From contig DIZH01000002.1 of the NCBI GenBank assembly GCA_002429325.1, forward strand, positions 1 to 24,071: a DNA stretch of 24,071 bases, read 5' to 3'. The DNA is from Patescibacteria group bacterium UBA6033 (GTDB taxonomy: Bacteria > Patescibacteriota > Minisyncoccia > Phycocordibacterales > Phycocordibacteraceae). The notes beneath the pieces are model-generated. The model was given only the letters and a program-made list of their open reading frames with translations, was not told where the DNA came from and did no database searches. The position numbers were made by a program, and so were the translations under genes. Positions 1-6,451 of the stretch are shown one piece after another; the stretch's first letter is position 1; the number at the start of each line of letters is the position of its first letter.

Positions 1-52
1 CGAGGCGTTTTTGTCTTTCTTGGTGCGTCCGTGATATTTTATATACAGCATC

Positions 53-208
53 ATGAGATATCTCATCGTACTTTCTGTAAGAACTGTTGGAACGCGTTGG
101 CCATGGTTCAATCGCATGACCTATCGACCGTTCAAGGGCGCACATTTCGGGTTTTGGTACCACCTTCCCTGGAACCGGAAATCCTACGTCGCCTGCGCGA
201 CGCTCTAA
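53..208 (+). CDS. possible small ORF of 51 codons, unknown
   Basis: A short open frame beginning MRYLIVLSVRTVGTRWPW and ending SYVACATL. It is rich in W, F, Y and R and matches no family I recognise. There is no Shine-Dalgarno sequence, but most genes here lack one. A competing frame is open from base 1 to 216 and could be the C-terminus of a gene that starts outside the window. The two frames overlap completely, so at most one is real. Codon use (AGA twice among the arginines) is not clearly that of the neighbouring genes. It is listed because nothing else explains these bases; rpsJ, the usual neighbour of rplC, is not encoded here in any frame. Confidence 0.2.
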   Translation: MRYLIVLSVRTVGTRWPWFNRMTYRPFKGAHFGFWYHLPWNRKSYVACATL

Positions 209-226
209 CCCGCTGATCCACTGCAG

Positions 227-255
227 TTGTTTCTCTCCTATTCGCATGCTTTACT
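227..255 (+). promoter_or_regulatory. putative promoter for the folded RNA upstream of rplC
   Basis: TTGTTT (227-232), a 17-base spacer and TTTACT (250-255). Each box matches the sigma-70 consensus only partly (3/6 and 4/6). The implied transcription start near 262 falls just before the first helix of the folded element at 267, which supports it. Confidence 0.35.
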
Positions 256-261
256 ATCCCG

Positions 262-425
262 TAAGTCCCCGGAGGACGTATGTGCATTCGGTGCACCCCT
301 TGGCCAGAGTCAGTCGACGGATAAAAGCCAAGTCAGTGTACGTGCGGTCTCCGGGGGCGTATTCGCCTAGGTCTTTCACGAAACAATCCTGCCTTGCGGC
401 GGGATTTCGTCTTTCTTGCATCTTT
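262..425 (+). ncRNA. structured RNA or leader upstream of rplC, unknown class
   Basis: Nested complementary segments can be read directly. CCCCGGAG (267-274) pairs with CTCCGGGG (349-356). ACGTA (276-280) pairs with TACGT (339-343). GTGCA (282-286) pairs with TGCAC (292-296). TTGGC (300-304) pairs with GCCAA (327-331). Together they give a closed element with two internal arms. It is followed by a terminator-like hairpin at 378-410. It could be a small independent RNA or a long regulatory leader of the ribosomal operon. I looked for SRP, 6S, tmRNA and RNase P signatures and found none. Confidence 0.4.
378..425 (+). terminator. intrinsic terminator-like hairpin before rplC
   Basis: AATCCTGCC (385-393), loop TTGC, then GGCGGGATT (398-406), with one G.U pair. 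ACGA/TCGT (378-381/407-410) extends the stem past a 3-base bulge. A T-rich run ending in TTTTT follows (411-426). It could end the folded RNA at 262 or act as an attenuator of the rplC operon. Confidence 0.5.
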
Positions 426-444
426 TTGAGGGGTAGGGTAGAGT
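416..444 (+). promoter_or_regulatory. putative promoter of the rplC operon
   Basis: TTGCAT (416-421), a 17-base spacer and TAGAGT (439-444). The same TAGAGT box lies just before adk (13931-13936). The predicted start near 451 gives a leader of about 105 bases containing the hairpin at 490-514. Confidence 0.35.
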
Positions 445-489
445 GCGGATACGCTACGAACGGTGCCCACGACCGGTCCTATGGCAATT

Positions 490-520
490 CGCGCGACGCG
501 ATTGCTGTCGCGCGTTTTGC
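490..520 (+). promoter_or_regulatory. leader hairpin with T-run upstream of rplC (attenuator-like)
   Basis: CGCGCGAC (490-497) pairs perfectly with GTCGCGCG (507-514) around a 9-base loop and is followed by TTTTGCTTT. It has the form of a weak intrinsic terminator inside the leader, 35 bases before the rplC start codon. Ribosomal operons are often controlled at such sites (E. coli L4 acts on the S10 leader); whether L4 acts here is not visible. Confidence 0.45.
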
Positions 521-555
521 TTTAGTTCGACCGTGCTCACCACAAGTAAAAACAC

Positions 556-1170
556 ATGAAATTCATCCTCGCAACAAAAGAGAACATGGTCCGCGTCTTC
601 GCGGATGATGGTCGCGCCTATGCAGGAACCATTTTGAACGTGGCACCGGTGACGGTGACCCAAGTCAAGACCGCAGAAGGGAAGGACGGCTACTCGGCTG
701 TCCAGGTTGGTCAGGGTACTCGTAAGACGAAGAACATCAGCAAGGCTGTCCTCGGCCACACGAAAGGCGCTGGCTATGAAGCCATTCGCGAATTCGCTGG
801 TGCTGAGGGCCTCGAGGTCGGTGCAAGCATCGATGCTTCGATTTTCGCAGTCGGCGATACCGTCCGTGTGTCCGGCCTCACTAAAGGTAAGGGCTTCACG
901 GGTGTGGTGAAGCGCCATGGCTTCCACGGCGGTCCGCGCTCTCACGGTCAGAAGCACACAGAGCGATCCCCGGGTTCTATCGGCGGTTCAGGCGGTCGCG
1001 CTGGCGGTCGCGTCGTGAAAGGCAAGAAGATGGCGGGCCGTATGGGCGCCGAGCGCGTGACCGTGACGAATCTCAAGGTCCTTGCGGTCGACAAGGCATC
1101 AGGGCAGATGATTATCTCAGGTGCCGTACCAGGCCGCCGCGGTACGCTGCTCGAAGTCATTGGCGCATAA
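556..1170 (+). CDS. rplC: 50S ribosomal protein L3
   Basis: 204 residues, the usual bacterial length. L3 is a primary 23S rRNA binder near the peptidyl transferase centre and the base of the factor-binding region. Diagnostic segments are GKGFTGVVKR (111-120), the loop with HGFHGGPRSHG followed by RSPGSIG (121-143), KGKKMAGRMG (155-164) and PGRRGTLL (192-199). There is no Shine-Dalgarno sequence before the ATG. It is the first gene of rplC-rplD-rplW-rplB; rpsJ, normally just upstream, is absent and replaced by structured non-coding sequence. The family assignment is secure. Confidence 0.97.
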   Translation: MKFILATKENMVRVFADDGRAYAGTILNVAPVTVTQVKTAEGKDGYSAVQVGQGTRKTKNISKAVLGHTKGAGYEAIREFAGAEGLEVGASIDASIFAVGDTVRVSGLTKGKGFTGVVKRHGFHGGPRSHGQKHTERSPGSIGGSGGRAGGRVVKGKKMAGRMGAERVTVTNLKVLAVDKASGQMIISGAVPGRRGTLLEVIGA

Positions 1171-1181
1171 ATTTCAATACC

Positions 1182-1922
1182 ATGACAACTGAAAAGAAAA
1201 CAACGAAGAAAGCCGCAGCAACTCCTAAAGAGAAGTTTGTGAAAGCTGCGCTTGGTGAAGTTTCCATTTTCTCTATGACCGGCGAGAAGGTCGGCAGCAT
1301 TGCTCTCCCCGAGAGTCTCTTCGGCGCACCATGGAAGAATGATCTCGTGCACCAGGTGACTACGGCAATGCAGGCGAATGCCCGCCAGAGCCGCGCACAC
1401 ACCAAGGACCGCTCTGAAGTATCCGGCGGCGGCAAGAAGCCGTGGGCACAGAAGGGAACTGGTCAGGCTCGTCACAGCTCCACTCGTTCTCCTATCTGGC
1501 GTCACGGCGGTGTGACCTTCGGTCCGCGCTCTGAACGTGATTGGACGGAGAAGATAAACAAGAAGATGCGCAATGGCGCGCTCCTCTCAGTGCTTTCGAA
1601 GAAGGCCAAGGACGGTGAGATTATTCTCGTCGATAAGTTCGCCTTTACTGAGCCGAAGTCCGCTATGGGCAAGTCAGTACTCGAGAAGCTTTCCGTGGGA
1701 GCATCGGCCGCAACGCTCGCATCAAAGAAAAAGAACGCCGCACTCCTCGCGCTCGCTGGCTACGATGCAAACACTATCAAGAGCTTCAGCAATTTCGGCA
1801 ACGTGATGACTGAAGAGGCACGCAACCTGAACCCACTCTCAATCATGACGCACAAATATCTCATCATTGAGAAGCCGGAGGAGACGTTTGCGGCTCTTAT
1901 GAAGCGCGTCGCGACTAAATAA
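1182..1922 (+). CDS. rplD: 50S ribosomal protein L4
   Basis: 246 residues. L4 binds 23S rRNA and its extended loop lines the peptide exit tunnel. The conserved loop reads GGGKKPWAQKGTGQARHSS (about 82-100), followed by RSPIWRHGG. The protein is about 40 residues longer than typical L4, mainly because of a Lys/Thr/Ala-rich N-terminal extension (residues 1-25). The ATG lies 11 bases after the rplC stop in an AT-rich spacer without a Shine-Dalgarno motif. In E. coli L4 also represses its own operon; here hairpins lie upstream of rplC, but a link is only an inference. Confidence 0.97.
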   Translation: MTTEKKTTKKAAATPKEKFVKAALGEVSIFSMTGEKVGSIALPESLFGAPWKNDLVHQVTTAMQANARQSRAHTKDRSEVSGGGKKPWAQKGTGQARHSSTRSPIWRHGGVTFGPRSERDWTEKINKKMRNGALLSVLSKKAKDGEIILVDKFAFTEPKSAMGKSVLEKLSVGASAATLASKKKNAALLALAGYDANTIKSFSNFGNVMTEEARNLNPLSIMTHKYLIIEKPEETFAALMKRVATK

Positions 1923-1928
1923 TTTACT

Positions 1929-2294
1929 ATGGCAATTTTCGGCACTACAAAGAAAGAAAAGAAAGTCACGGTCGCGAAAAAGCGCACGGCTCATTCGACG
2001 AAGACGCTTCATGGCGCCGCAAACGACATCATTCGCGCGCCTTGGTTCTCTGAGAAGGCGCTCATTGCGACGGAGAGGGGCGTGTATGCGTTCGCGGTCC
2101 GTCCGGATGCCACGAAGCCTGAGATAGCGGGTGCTATCAAGGAGATCTACAACGTCTCTCCTCGCGCCATCCGCATCGTCAATCTTCCTGCGAAGCATAA
2201 AATGATGCGCACTCGCCGCGGCATCGGCACGCGCGCTGCCCGTTGCAAAGCGTATGTCTACCTCAACGCAGGGGATACCATTCAATTTGCGTAA
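1929..2294 (+). CDS. rplW: 50S ribosomal protein L23
   Basis: 121 residues. L23 sits at the exit of the peptide tunnel and is the docking site for SRP and trigger factor. The core begins at about residue 33 (IIRAPWFSEKA), followed by the YAFAVRPDATKPEIAGAIKE region and a basic hairpin before the C-terminal YVYLNAGDTIQF. A Lys-rich N-terminal extension of about 30 residues precedes the core; typical L23 is 95-100 residues. It starts 6 bases after the rplD stop without a Shine-Dalgarno sequence and is surely cotranscribed. Confidence 0.96.
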   Translation: MAIFGTTKKEKKVTVAKKRTAHSTKTLHGAANDIIRAPWFSEKALIATERGVYAFAVRPDATKPEIAGAIKEIYNVSPRAIRIVNLPAKHKMMRTRRGIGTRAARCKAYVYLNAGDTIQFA

Positions 2295-2302
2295 TATTCA
2301 GT

Positions 2303-3151
2303 ATGAAAATCTACAAACCAACCACTGATAGCCGTCGCCACATGACCACGCTTCCGTACAAGGAGCTCTTGTCTGGCGATAAACCGCACAAGCCGCTTCT
2401 CGCTGCGAAGAAGCGTCGTGGCGGCCGCAACGCCTTTGGGCGCATCACGGTTCGCCATCAGGGTGGCGGTCATAAGCGCCGTTTGCGGGAAGTCGACTTC
2501 ACGTACAACAAGAAGAATATTCCTGCGACCATCGAGACCGTGGAATATGATCCGTTCCGCAGCGCATTCATCGGTCTCGCGCTCTATCGCGATGGTGAAC
2601 GCCGCTATGTGGTCATTCCGAAAGAGGTGAAAGCCGGCAGCACATTCATCGTTGCCGAAGACGCACCACTTACAGCAGGAAATCGCCTTCCTCTCGGCAG
2701 TATTCCAGTCGGTACGTCCGTTTATAATATAGAAATCGCTCCAGGTACGGGCGCAAGCTTGGTCCGCTCCGCTGGAAACTTCGCTGAAGTAATCGCGCAT
2801 GACGCGGGCTATGCCCAGATCAAGCTCCCTTCGACGGAAGTCCGCAAAGTGTCCGATCTCGCATGGGCAAGCATAGGTGCCGTCGGCAACGAAGAGCACA
2901 ATCTCGTCGTCATCGGTAAAGCCGGCCGCAGCCGCTGGATGGGCATCCGCCCGACAGTTCGCGGTACTGCTATGAACCCAGTTGACCACCCGCACGGCGG
3001 TGGTGAAGGGCGCCAGGGTCGCGGTCTCCGTCGCGCGAAGACGAAGTGGGGCAAGCCGTCTGGCAAGGGTCAGAAGACTCGCACCCCGAAGAAGTACTCG
3101 AACGTCTTCATCGTCTCTCGTCGTAAGGTCGGCAAAAAGCGTAAGGGATAA
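2303..3151 (+). CDS. rplB: 50S ribosomal protein L2
   Basis: 282 residues, near the usual 273-277. L2 binds 23S rRNA, bridges the subunits and is needed for peptidyl transferase assembly. The N-terminus MKIYKPTTDSRRHMT and the motif NPVDHPHGGGEGR near the C-terminus are characteristic, as is the basic tail. I chose the ATG at 2303, 8 bases after the rplW stop; an upstream in-frame ATG at 2243 would lie inside rplW and add residues foreign to L2. In most bacteria rpsS follows directly; here the run ends in a hairpin and rpsS is 3.3 kb away. Confidence 0.97.
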   Translation: MKIYKPTTDSRRHMTTLPYKELLSGDKPHKPLLAAKKRRGGRNAFGRITVRHQGGGHKRRLREVDFTYNKKNIPATIETVEYDPFRSAFIGLALYRDGERRYVVIPKEVKAGSTFIVAEDAPLTAGNRLPLGSIPVGTSVYNIEIAPGTGASLVRSAGNFAEVIAHDAGYAQIKLPSTEVRKVSDLAWASIGAVGNEEHNLVVIGKAGRSRWMGIRPTVRGTAMNPVDHPHGGGEGRQGRGLRRAKTKWGKPSGKGQKTRTPKKYSNVFIVSRRKVGKKRKG

Positions 3152-3168
3152 TTTCAAAATAAAAATAT

Positions 3169-3196
3169 GAGGGCCACGACAAGTGTCGTGGCCCTC
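3169..3196. terminator. bidirectional terminator-like hairpin between rplB and the minus-strand gene pair
   Basis: GAGGGCCACGAC (3169-3180) pairs perfectly with GTCGTGGCCCTC (3185-3196) around AAGT. Read on the minus strand it is followed by ATATTTTTATTTT, a good U-tract, so it ends the minus-strand genes at 3212-3737. On the plus strand only TCTCGTTTC follows, so it would stop rplB transcription less efficiently. Confidence 0.75.
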
Positions 3197-3211
3197 TCTC
3201 GTTTCGGTAGG

Positions 3212-3451
3212 TCATTGGATGTCGCCGACCGAGAGTTCCCCAGCTATGAGCAGACGGAGTACTTCGTCGCTCATGACGCCGAGCTCAATCTTCCGTTCCC
3301 CGAACAGGTTCTTGATTCTTCTCCGGCCGATTTTCAGGGCCGTTTCAAGATCTTTCGTGTCTATCGCGATGCTCTGGGGGATGAAGTTCTCAGAGCCACG
3401 GCCTGGGGACCGACTGCTTCGAGGTCTCTCCATAAAGAAAAAATAGTACAT
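3212..3451 (-). CDS. small protein of unknown function (79 aa), second of a minus-strand pair
   Basis: Starts MYYFFFMERPRSSRSPGR and ends IAGELSVGDIQ; the C-terminal half (about residues 25-79) looks like a folded alpha-helical segment rich in charged residues (DTKDLETALKIGRRRIKNLF). I do not recognise the family. The start is set by GGGAG (3458-3462 on the opposite strand) with 6-base spacing. It begins 17 bases after the stop of the gene at 3468-3737, so the two are probably cotranscribed. Transcription would end at the hairpin 3169-3196. A plus-strand frame over the same bases (3167-3514) begins inside that hairpin and has no ribosome site, so I prefer the minus strand. Confidence 0.5.
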   Translation of the reverse strand: MYYFFFMERPRSSRSPGRGSENFIPQSIAIDTKDLETALKIGRRRIKNLFGERKIELGVMSDEVLRLLIAGELSVGDIQ

Positions 3452-3467
3452 TTGGTACTCCCATGGC

Positions 3468-3737
3468 TTAGAAGTATTCGTCGCACGGAAGGAACTCAGG
3501 CTTCGGTTCGATGATATGGTTGGATACCAGTGGCAACTCAGTGAGTGGCGAAATCTGCGCGCGCCGGTACAGTGTCCCGCCGCACCGAACCGCCCCCTGT
3601 CTGAGGAAATCCGCGGCAATGTCATGCGCCGCAGACTTGTCGTCTGCTTCGATGTCATGCGTCCTACTTTCGTGAATCGCTTTACTCAGGTCGTACGAGG
3701 CCGGACGTGGCTGAGAGTAATAGAACGAGTACTTCAT
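3468..3737 (-). CDS. small protein of unknown function (89 aa), first of a minus-strand pair
   Basis: Starts MKYSFYYSQPRPASYDLSKA, contains the acidic/His stretch THDIEADDKSAAHDIAADF and ends FLPCDEYF. There are no membrane segments and no family I recognise. AAGGAG (3743-3748) lies 5 bases before the ATG, one of the strongest ribosome sites in the window and in clear contrast to the ribosomal genes. It sits downstream of the DUF3298-like gene on the same strand and upstream of the 79-aa gene. A 7-bp inverted repeat (3765-3787) lies in its upstream region. The strong ribosome site and tandem partner support a real gene. Confidence 0.55.
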   Translation of the reverse strand: MKYSFYYSQPRPASYDLSKAIHESRTHDIEADDKSAAHDIAADFLRQGAVRCGGTLYRRAQISPLTELPLVSNHIIEPKPEFLPCDEYF

Positions 3738-3764
3738 CGGAGCTCCTTACCCCTTACCGGGGTT

Positions 3765-3787
3765 GTGTATCTGTCGAAAAGATACAC
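3765..3787 (-). promoter_or_regulatory. inverted repeat upstream of the small minus-strand gene pair
   Basis: GTGTATC (3765-3771) and GATACAC (3781-3787) are perfect complements around 9 bases. On the minus strand the first arm contains TGTATCTT, the same string as the -10 region before rpsS, so this may be a promoter with an operator-like repeat, or a leader hairpin. Confidence 0.35.
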
Positions 3788-3798
3788 TCTATTGTCTT

Positions 3799-4572
3799 TT
3801 AGCGATAGTCTGGTTTAAGAATGCTCGAAAGTTGCGAGACTGGGATACGGAGCGTCTGCGGGCCGGCAGTATACGCGGCGACCTGATACGGAGCGAAAAG
3901 CACGACGAAATCTTTGTTATCAAAGAAGAAATTCTCGAAGTTTTTATTTCCGGGTGTCGTACCACTATCAATCATTCCTGTGTCAGCTCCATCGCCGATA
4001 ATGCCAGGGAGCATCGTGCGGGCGAGTGATGAGAGGGTGCTCGAATACGGAGAGCTAGGCGTAAACACATCGCTCAGTGCAAGTGATGCTCCCGTCGTCG
4101 TGTCGAAGGTGAACGTATGGAAGGAGGTATTGCCATGGGCGCCGAGCGTATCCGTATAGACAGTGAAGATGTAGGACACCGTGCGAGGCGATGAAGCGAT
4201 GAGATAGACGATATTTAGTGTTTCCTTGCGCCCTTGGTCAAATCCCATCATTTTGATATCTTGCGCCGTGAGGCTGTCGAATTTTCCATCGGTCTTGAAC
4301 TGTGCGATCGTACTGCCGACGAAATTCTTCATCTGGGCGATGGCTGCAGCGTCAGCGCTTGCGCCGACTGACGTGAGGAGCTGCGTACTAGTCGCATAAT
4401 TGGCCGCGATGTCGTAGTACGCGGCATGCTCGGTATAGCTTCCTGCTGGCAGATTTGAAGCATCGGCCGTTCCAGGAGCTTTTGCTGGAAGCGGTCGCAG
4501 AAGGGCATAGGCGATAATGCCTACAAGGACGACTAAAATCGCTCCCGCCCCTATAAGAGTGTCTTTTTTCAT
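3799..4572 (-). CDS. membrane-anchored protein with DUF3298-like (RsiV-type) C-terminal domain
   Basis: 257 residues from the ATG at 4572. MKKDTLIGAG leads into one hydrophobic segment (about residues 6-24), giving a signal anchor with an extracytoplasmic body. The C-terminal part has the pattern of the DUF3298 domain found in RsiV and related envelope proteins: LALSDVF, a block of small residues, then NFFFDNKDFVVLFAPYQVA and a final IPVSQLSSIL. Its function is not known; in RsiV the domain binds lysozyme. A -10-like box TACACT (4581-4586 on the opposite strand) is 8 bases before the start, suggesting a leaderless mRNA. It is divergent from the gene at 4646 and belongs to the block that separates rplB from rpsS. 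Confidence 0.75.
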   Translation of the reverse strand: MKKDTLIGAGAILVVLVGIIAYALLRPLPAKAPGTADASNLPAGSYTEHAAYYDIAANYATSTQLLTSVGASADAAAIAQMKNFVGSTIAQFKTDGKFDSLTAQDIKMMGFDQGRKETLNIVYLIASSPRTVSYIFTVYTDTLGAHGNTSFHTFTFDTTTGASLALSDVFTPSSPYSSTLSSLARTMLPGIIGDGADTGMIDSGTTPGNKNFENFFFDNKDFVVLFAPYQVAAYTAGPQTLRIPVSQLSSILKPDYR

Positions 4573-4580
4573 ATGCCGAC

Positions 4581-4586
4581 AGTGTA
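4581..4586 (-). promoter_or_regulatory. -10-like box TACACT for the DUF3298-like gene
   Basis: TACACT on the minus strand, 8 bases before the ATG at 4572. It fits the TANANT pattern seen before several genes here. No clear -35 box was seen. Confidence 0.35.
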
Positions 4587-4632
4587 GCAAACTTATGCAA
4601 TGTGTCGTCTAGGTTTCCGACAGAGGCCAAGT

Positions 4633-4638
4633 TACATT
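4633..4638 (+). promoter_or_regulatory. -10-like box TACATT for the gene at 4646
   Basis: TACATT lies 7 bases before the ATG. The same string GTTACATTT precedes the beta-CASP gene at 16371. The position suggests transcription starting at or next to the start codon. Confidence 0.35.
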
Positions 4639-4645
4639 TGTCAGT

Positions 4646-5413
4646 ATGAACCCACAACTCATTGAGTATATTAAAGCCGCCCTAGCAAGCGGCCAAACGC
4701 GTGATGCAGTAAAAGTCGCTCTCATACAGAACGGATGGAAGACCGAAGATATACAAGCAGGATTTGACGCGACGTCACCGGCCGATCCTTCGATACCGGT
4801 TATGGCGATGAGCGTATCTGCACATTCGAAACTACCGATAGCCCTTGGGGCAGTGGCCATTGTTGTAGTGTTCCTCGGCGCCGGCGGATGGGTATGGGCT
4901 ACACAACAGCCGAAAAATTCTGACGCTACGGTCGCTAATGTTTCCTTACCTTCCGCGACAACTTCCGAATCTGTCTCAGTAGGCACGACCGGAACTTCTA
5001 CGGCTATCGTTGGTCCTGAAGTCACATCTGAAATAGATAAATATGGTGTTGATTTATACACGCTCAAACAAGGAACAACTACAATAGATAAGGCAACTCC
5101 TGTAAAAACAAAAATTGTATACACAAGAACAGGAGATACGATAGAAAGGAATGTCACTCAAAATACCTCAGGTAGCACAAGTACTATGACCAACACGATA
5201 GATATGAATGCAAAGAAAAATCTTCCTGCGATGATACATGATATTGAGATTAAAGTGGCTGCAGATTGCAGCGACAGTACAAGCAAGACATGTTCCATTG
5301 GCAAGAAGTTCATTGCCTACTTAAAGACAACATGTTTGCCACTTACAACCAATGAAGAGGTCAGTGGATGCATACTGGCGGCGACCATGGGCGCGGCTAC
5401 AGGTTCGTTATAA
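4646..5413 (+). CDS. single-pass membrane protein with N-terminal UBA/SHOCT-like helical segment, unknown function
   Basis: 255 residues. The first 42 (LIEYIKAALASGQTRDAVKV, then NGWKTEDIQAGFDA) form a short helical module of the kind seen at the N-terminus of many CPR membrane proteins. A hydrophobic segment follows at about 62-84 (LPIALGAVAIVVVFLGAGGW) and then a Thr/Ser-rich extracytoplasmic part. The C-terminal region has four cysteines (DCSDSTSKTC, TTCLPL, SGCILA) that could form disulfides. The second half is markedly AT-richer than the ribosomal genes, with AGA/ACA/ATA-type codons, which may indicate a different origin. It is divergent from the DUF3298-like gene and 27 bases before the next gene. 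Confidence 0.7.
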   Translation: MNPQLIEYIKAALASGQTRDAVKVALIQNGWKTEDIQAGFDATSPADPSIPVMAMSVSAHSKLPIALGAVAIVVVFLGAGGWVWATQQPKNSDATVANVSLPSATTSESVSVGTTGTSTAIVGPEVTSEIDKYGVDLYTLKQGTTTIDKATPVKTKIVYTRTGDTIERNVTQNTSGSTSTMTNTIDMNAKKNLPAMIHDIEIKVAADCSDSTSKTCSIGKKFIAYLKTTCLPLTTNEEVSGCILAATMGAATGSL

Positions 5414-5440
5414 ATAGCGTCGCATAAACCCGACCTTTCT

Positions 5441-6211
5441 ATGGAGCCTGAAACTACTGATATTGGAAGTTCAGCTTGGAGCACAATGAAGTCGAGCCGG
5501 CGGTTTTGGATAGTGGCTGCCATTTCTGTCTTGGCGGCTCTGTATTTCATCAATATATGGTTCCTGTTGCCCATACTCTTTTACTTTATGATAACGGTCA
5601 ATAAAGTCAGGGATTCTTTTTGGAAGCAGTTTGCAGAAACGAATAGCTGGACCTATATAGGGAACACAGATGCAAGTGGCGAGTCCGGAGTTATGTTTAA
5701 GCAGGGGAGCGGCGTGGGGGTTTTAGAACATCTTATAGCGGGTAGTGTCGACGGGAGAGCTATGAGACTCTTCCAGTACCAGTTCAGTGTTAAAAGAGGT
5801 AAGGATCGAGAGTCGTTCTTCTATACGGTCTTTTCTTTCAAGTTCAAGGGATCGTTCCCAGATGTATATTTGAATAACAAGCATAATGCCTACAGCATCA
5901 GCGTCGGAGAAGAAATCCCCCTACCTGTGGAATTCGAGAAACAGTTTTCTCTGTCAGCACCAAAGGAATATGAGGTTGAAGCGCTTGAGATCTTTACGCC
6001 CGAGGTGTTGGCAAAACTGCTAGACGGCGGGTTTACTCACGATGTGGAATTCATTGGGCAAGAAATGCATCTGTTTGTAGACGGTTATATAGATTCACTT
6101 GCAAAACTGAAAGAAGAGTTCGGCAGGGCAGTGGCGTTGGAGAAGTTACTGGAAGTGAAGCTAGATAGGTTCAAATTCGACCAGGTCGGCAACATGCCGA
6201 CAACGCTGTAA
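5441..6211 (+). CDS. membrane protein with two N-terminal TM segments and a cytoplasmic DUF3137-like domain
   Basis: 256 residues from the first ATG. An alternative ATG at 5486 (MKSSRRFW) is preceded by GGAG at 4-base spacing and may be the true start. Residues about 21-50 (FWIVAAISVLAALYFI, then FLLPILFYFMI) make one long or two short membrane segments. The rest is a soluble domain with FWKQFAETNSWTYIG, FQYQFSVKRGKDRESFFYTV and EYEVEALEIFTPEVLAKLLD, resembling the loosely defined DUF3137 type often found in CPR. The function is unknown. It lies 27 bases after the previous gene, shares its AT-richer codon use, and ends next to a long hairpin. Confidence 0.65.
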   Translation: MEPETTDIGSSAWSTMKSSRRFWIVAAISVLAALYFINIWFLLPILFYFMITVNKVRDSFWKQFAETNSWTYIGNTDASGESGVMFKQGSGVGVLEHLIAGSVDGRAMRLFQYQFSVKRGKDRESFFYTVFSFKFKGSFPDVYLNNKHNAYSISVGEEIPLPVEFEKQFSLSAPKEYEVEALEIFTPEVLAKLLDGGFTHDVEFIGQEMHLFVDGYIDSLAKLKEEFGRAVALEKLLEVKLDRFKFDQVGNMPTTL

Positions 6212-6252
6212 CGACGATACCCCGCGAGGCGACGCCTTGCGGAGCATTGTCG
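6212..6252 (+). repeat. long imperfect hairpin after the 5441 gene
   Basis: It begins right after the stop codon. CGACGAT pairs with ATTGTCG (outer) and CCGCGAGGC with GCCTTGCGG (inner, loop GAC), separated by small mismatches. There is no U-run after it, so it is more likely an mRNA 3'-end stabiliser or processing hairpin than a classical terminator. Confidence 0.5.
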
Positions 6253-6258
6253 TAGTGC

Positions 6259-6298
6259 CAAAATCGAGAGTTATTTCCCTTGTAATATGACGATTTTG
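6259..6298 (+). repeat. inverted repeat in the rpsS upstream region
   Basis: CAAAATCG (6259-6266) and CGATTTTG (6291-6298) are perfect complements around 24 AT-rich bases. It lies in the gap 6212-6451, which otherwise holds only the 6212 hairpin and the rpsS promoter. Its role is unknown. Confidence 0.3.
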
Positions 6299-6385
6299 CA
6301 GTATTTTCCAATTAGAGACGAATACTATATATGTCAAGGTTCTGAAACGGATTAGGGTTTATGAGGGTGTTTTGGAGCGGTACAT

Positions 6386-6414
6386 TTGACTCTGAAGCTG
6401 GCTTCCTGTATCTT
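6386..6414 (+). promoter_or_regulatory. promoter restarting the ribosomal cluster at rpsS
   Basis: TTGACT (6386-6391, 5/6 to consensus), exactly 17 bases, then TATCTT (6409-6414). It is the best sigma-70-type promoter in the window. The predicted start near 6421 lies at the CCCGC arm of the hairpin preceding rpsS. It gives the distal half of the cluster its own transcription, needed because the insert and hairpins separate it from rplB. Confidence 0.65.
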
Positions 6415-6422
6415 TCTTATAT

Positions 6423-6451
6423 CCCGCTGCGCGGGCTTTTCATTACTTTTT
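6423..6451 (+). promoter_or_regulatory. hairpin plus T-runs abutting the rpsS start codon
   Basis: CCCGC-TGC-GCGGG followed by CTTTTCATTACTTTTT, ending right at the ATG at 6452. It has the form of a small intrinsic terminator in the leader. Similar elements precede rplC, rpsN and ndk. Confidence 0.5.

Noticed and set aside
246..608. 120-codon plus-strand frame overlapping the start of rplC
   Set aside because: It runs through the folded element, the terminator-like hairpin and into rplC in another frame; composition is unlike the genes here and no family is seen.
454..957. Long antisense frames opposite ribosomal genes (for example 454-957 and 2282-3157 on the minus strand)
   Set aside because: They mirror highly conserved ribosomal genes and follow from codon bias; no domain or ribosome site supports them.
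3167..3514. 115-codon plus-strand frame after rplB
   Set aside because: Its ATG lies at the base of the terminator hairpin, it has no ribosome site, and the minus strand has two genes with strong Shine-Dalgarno sites over the same bases.
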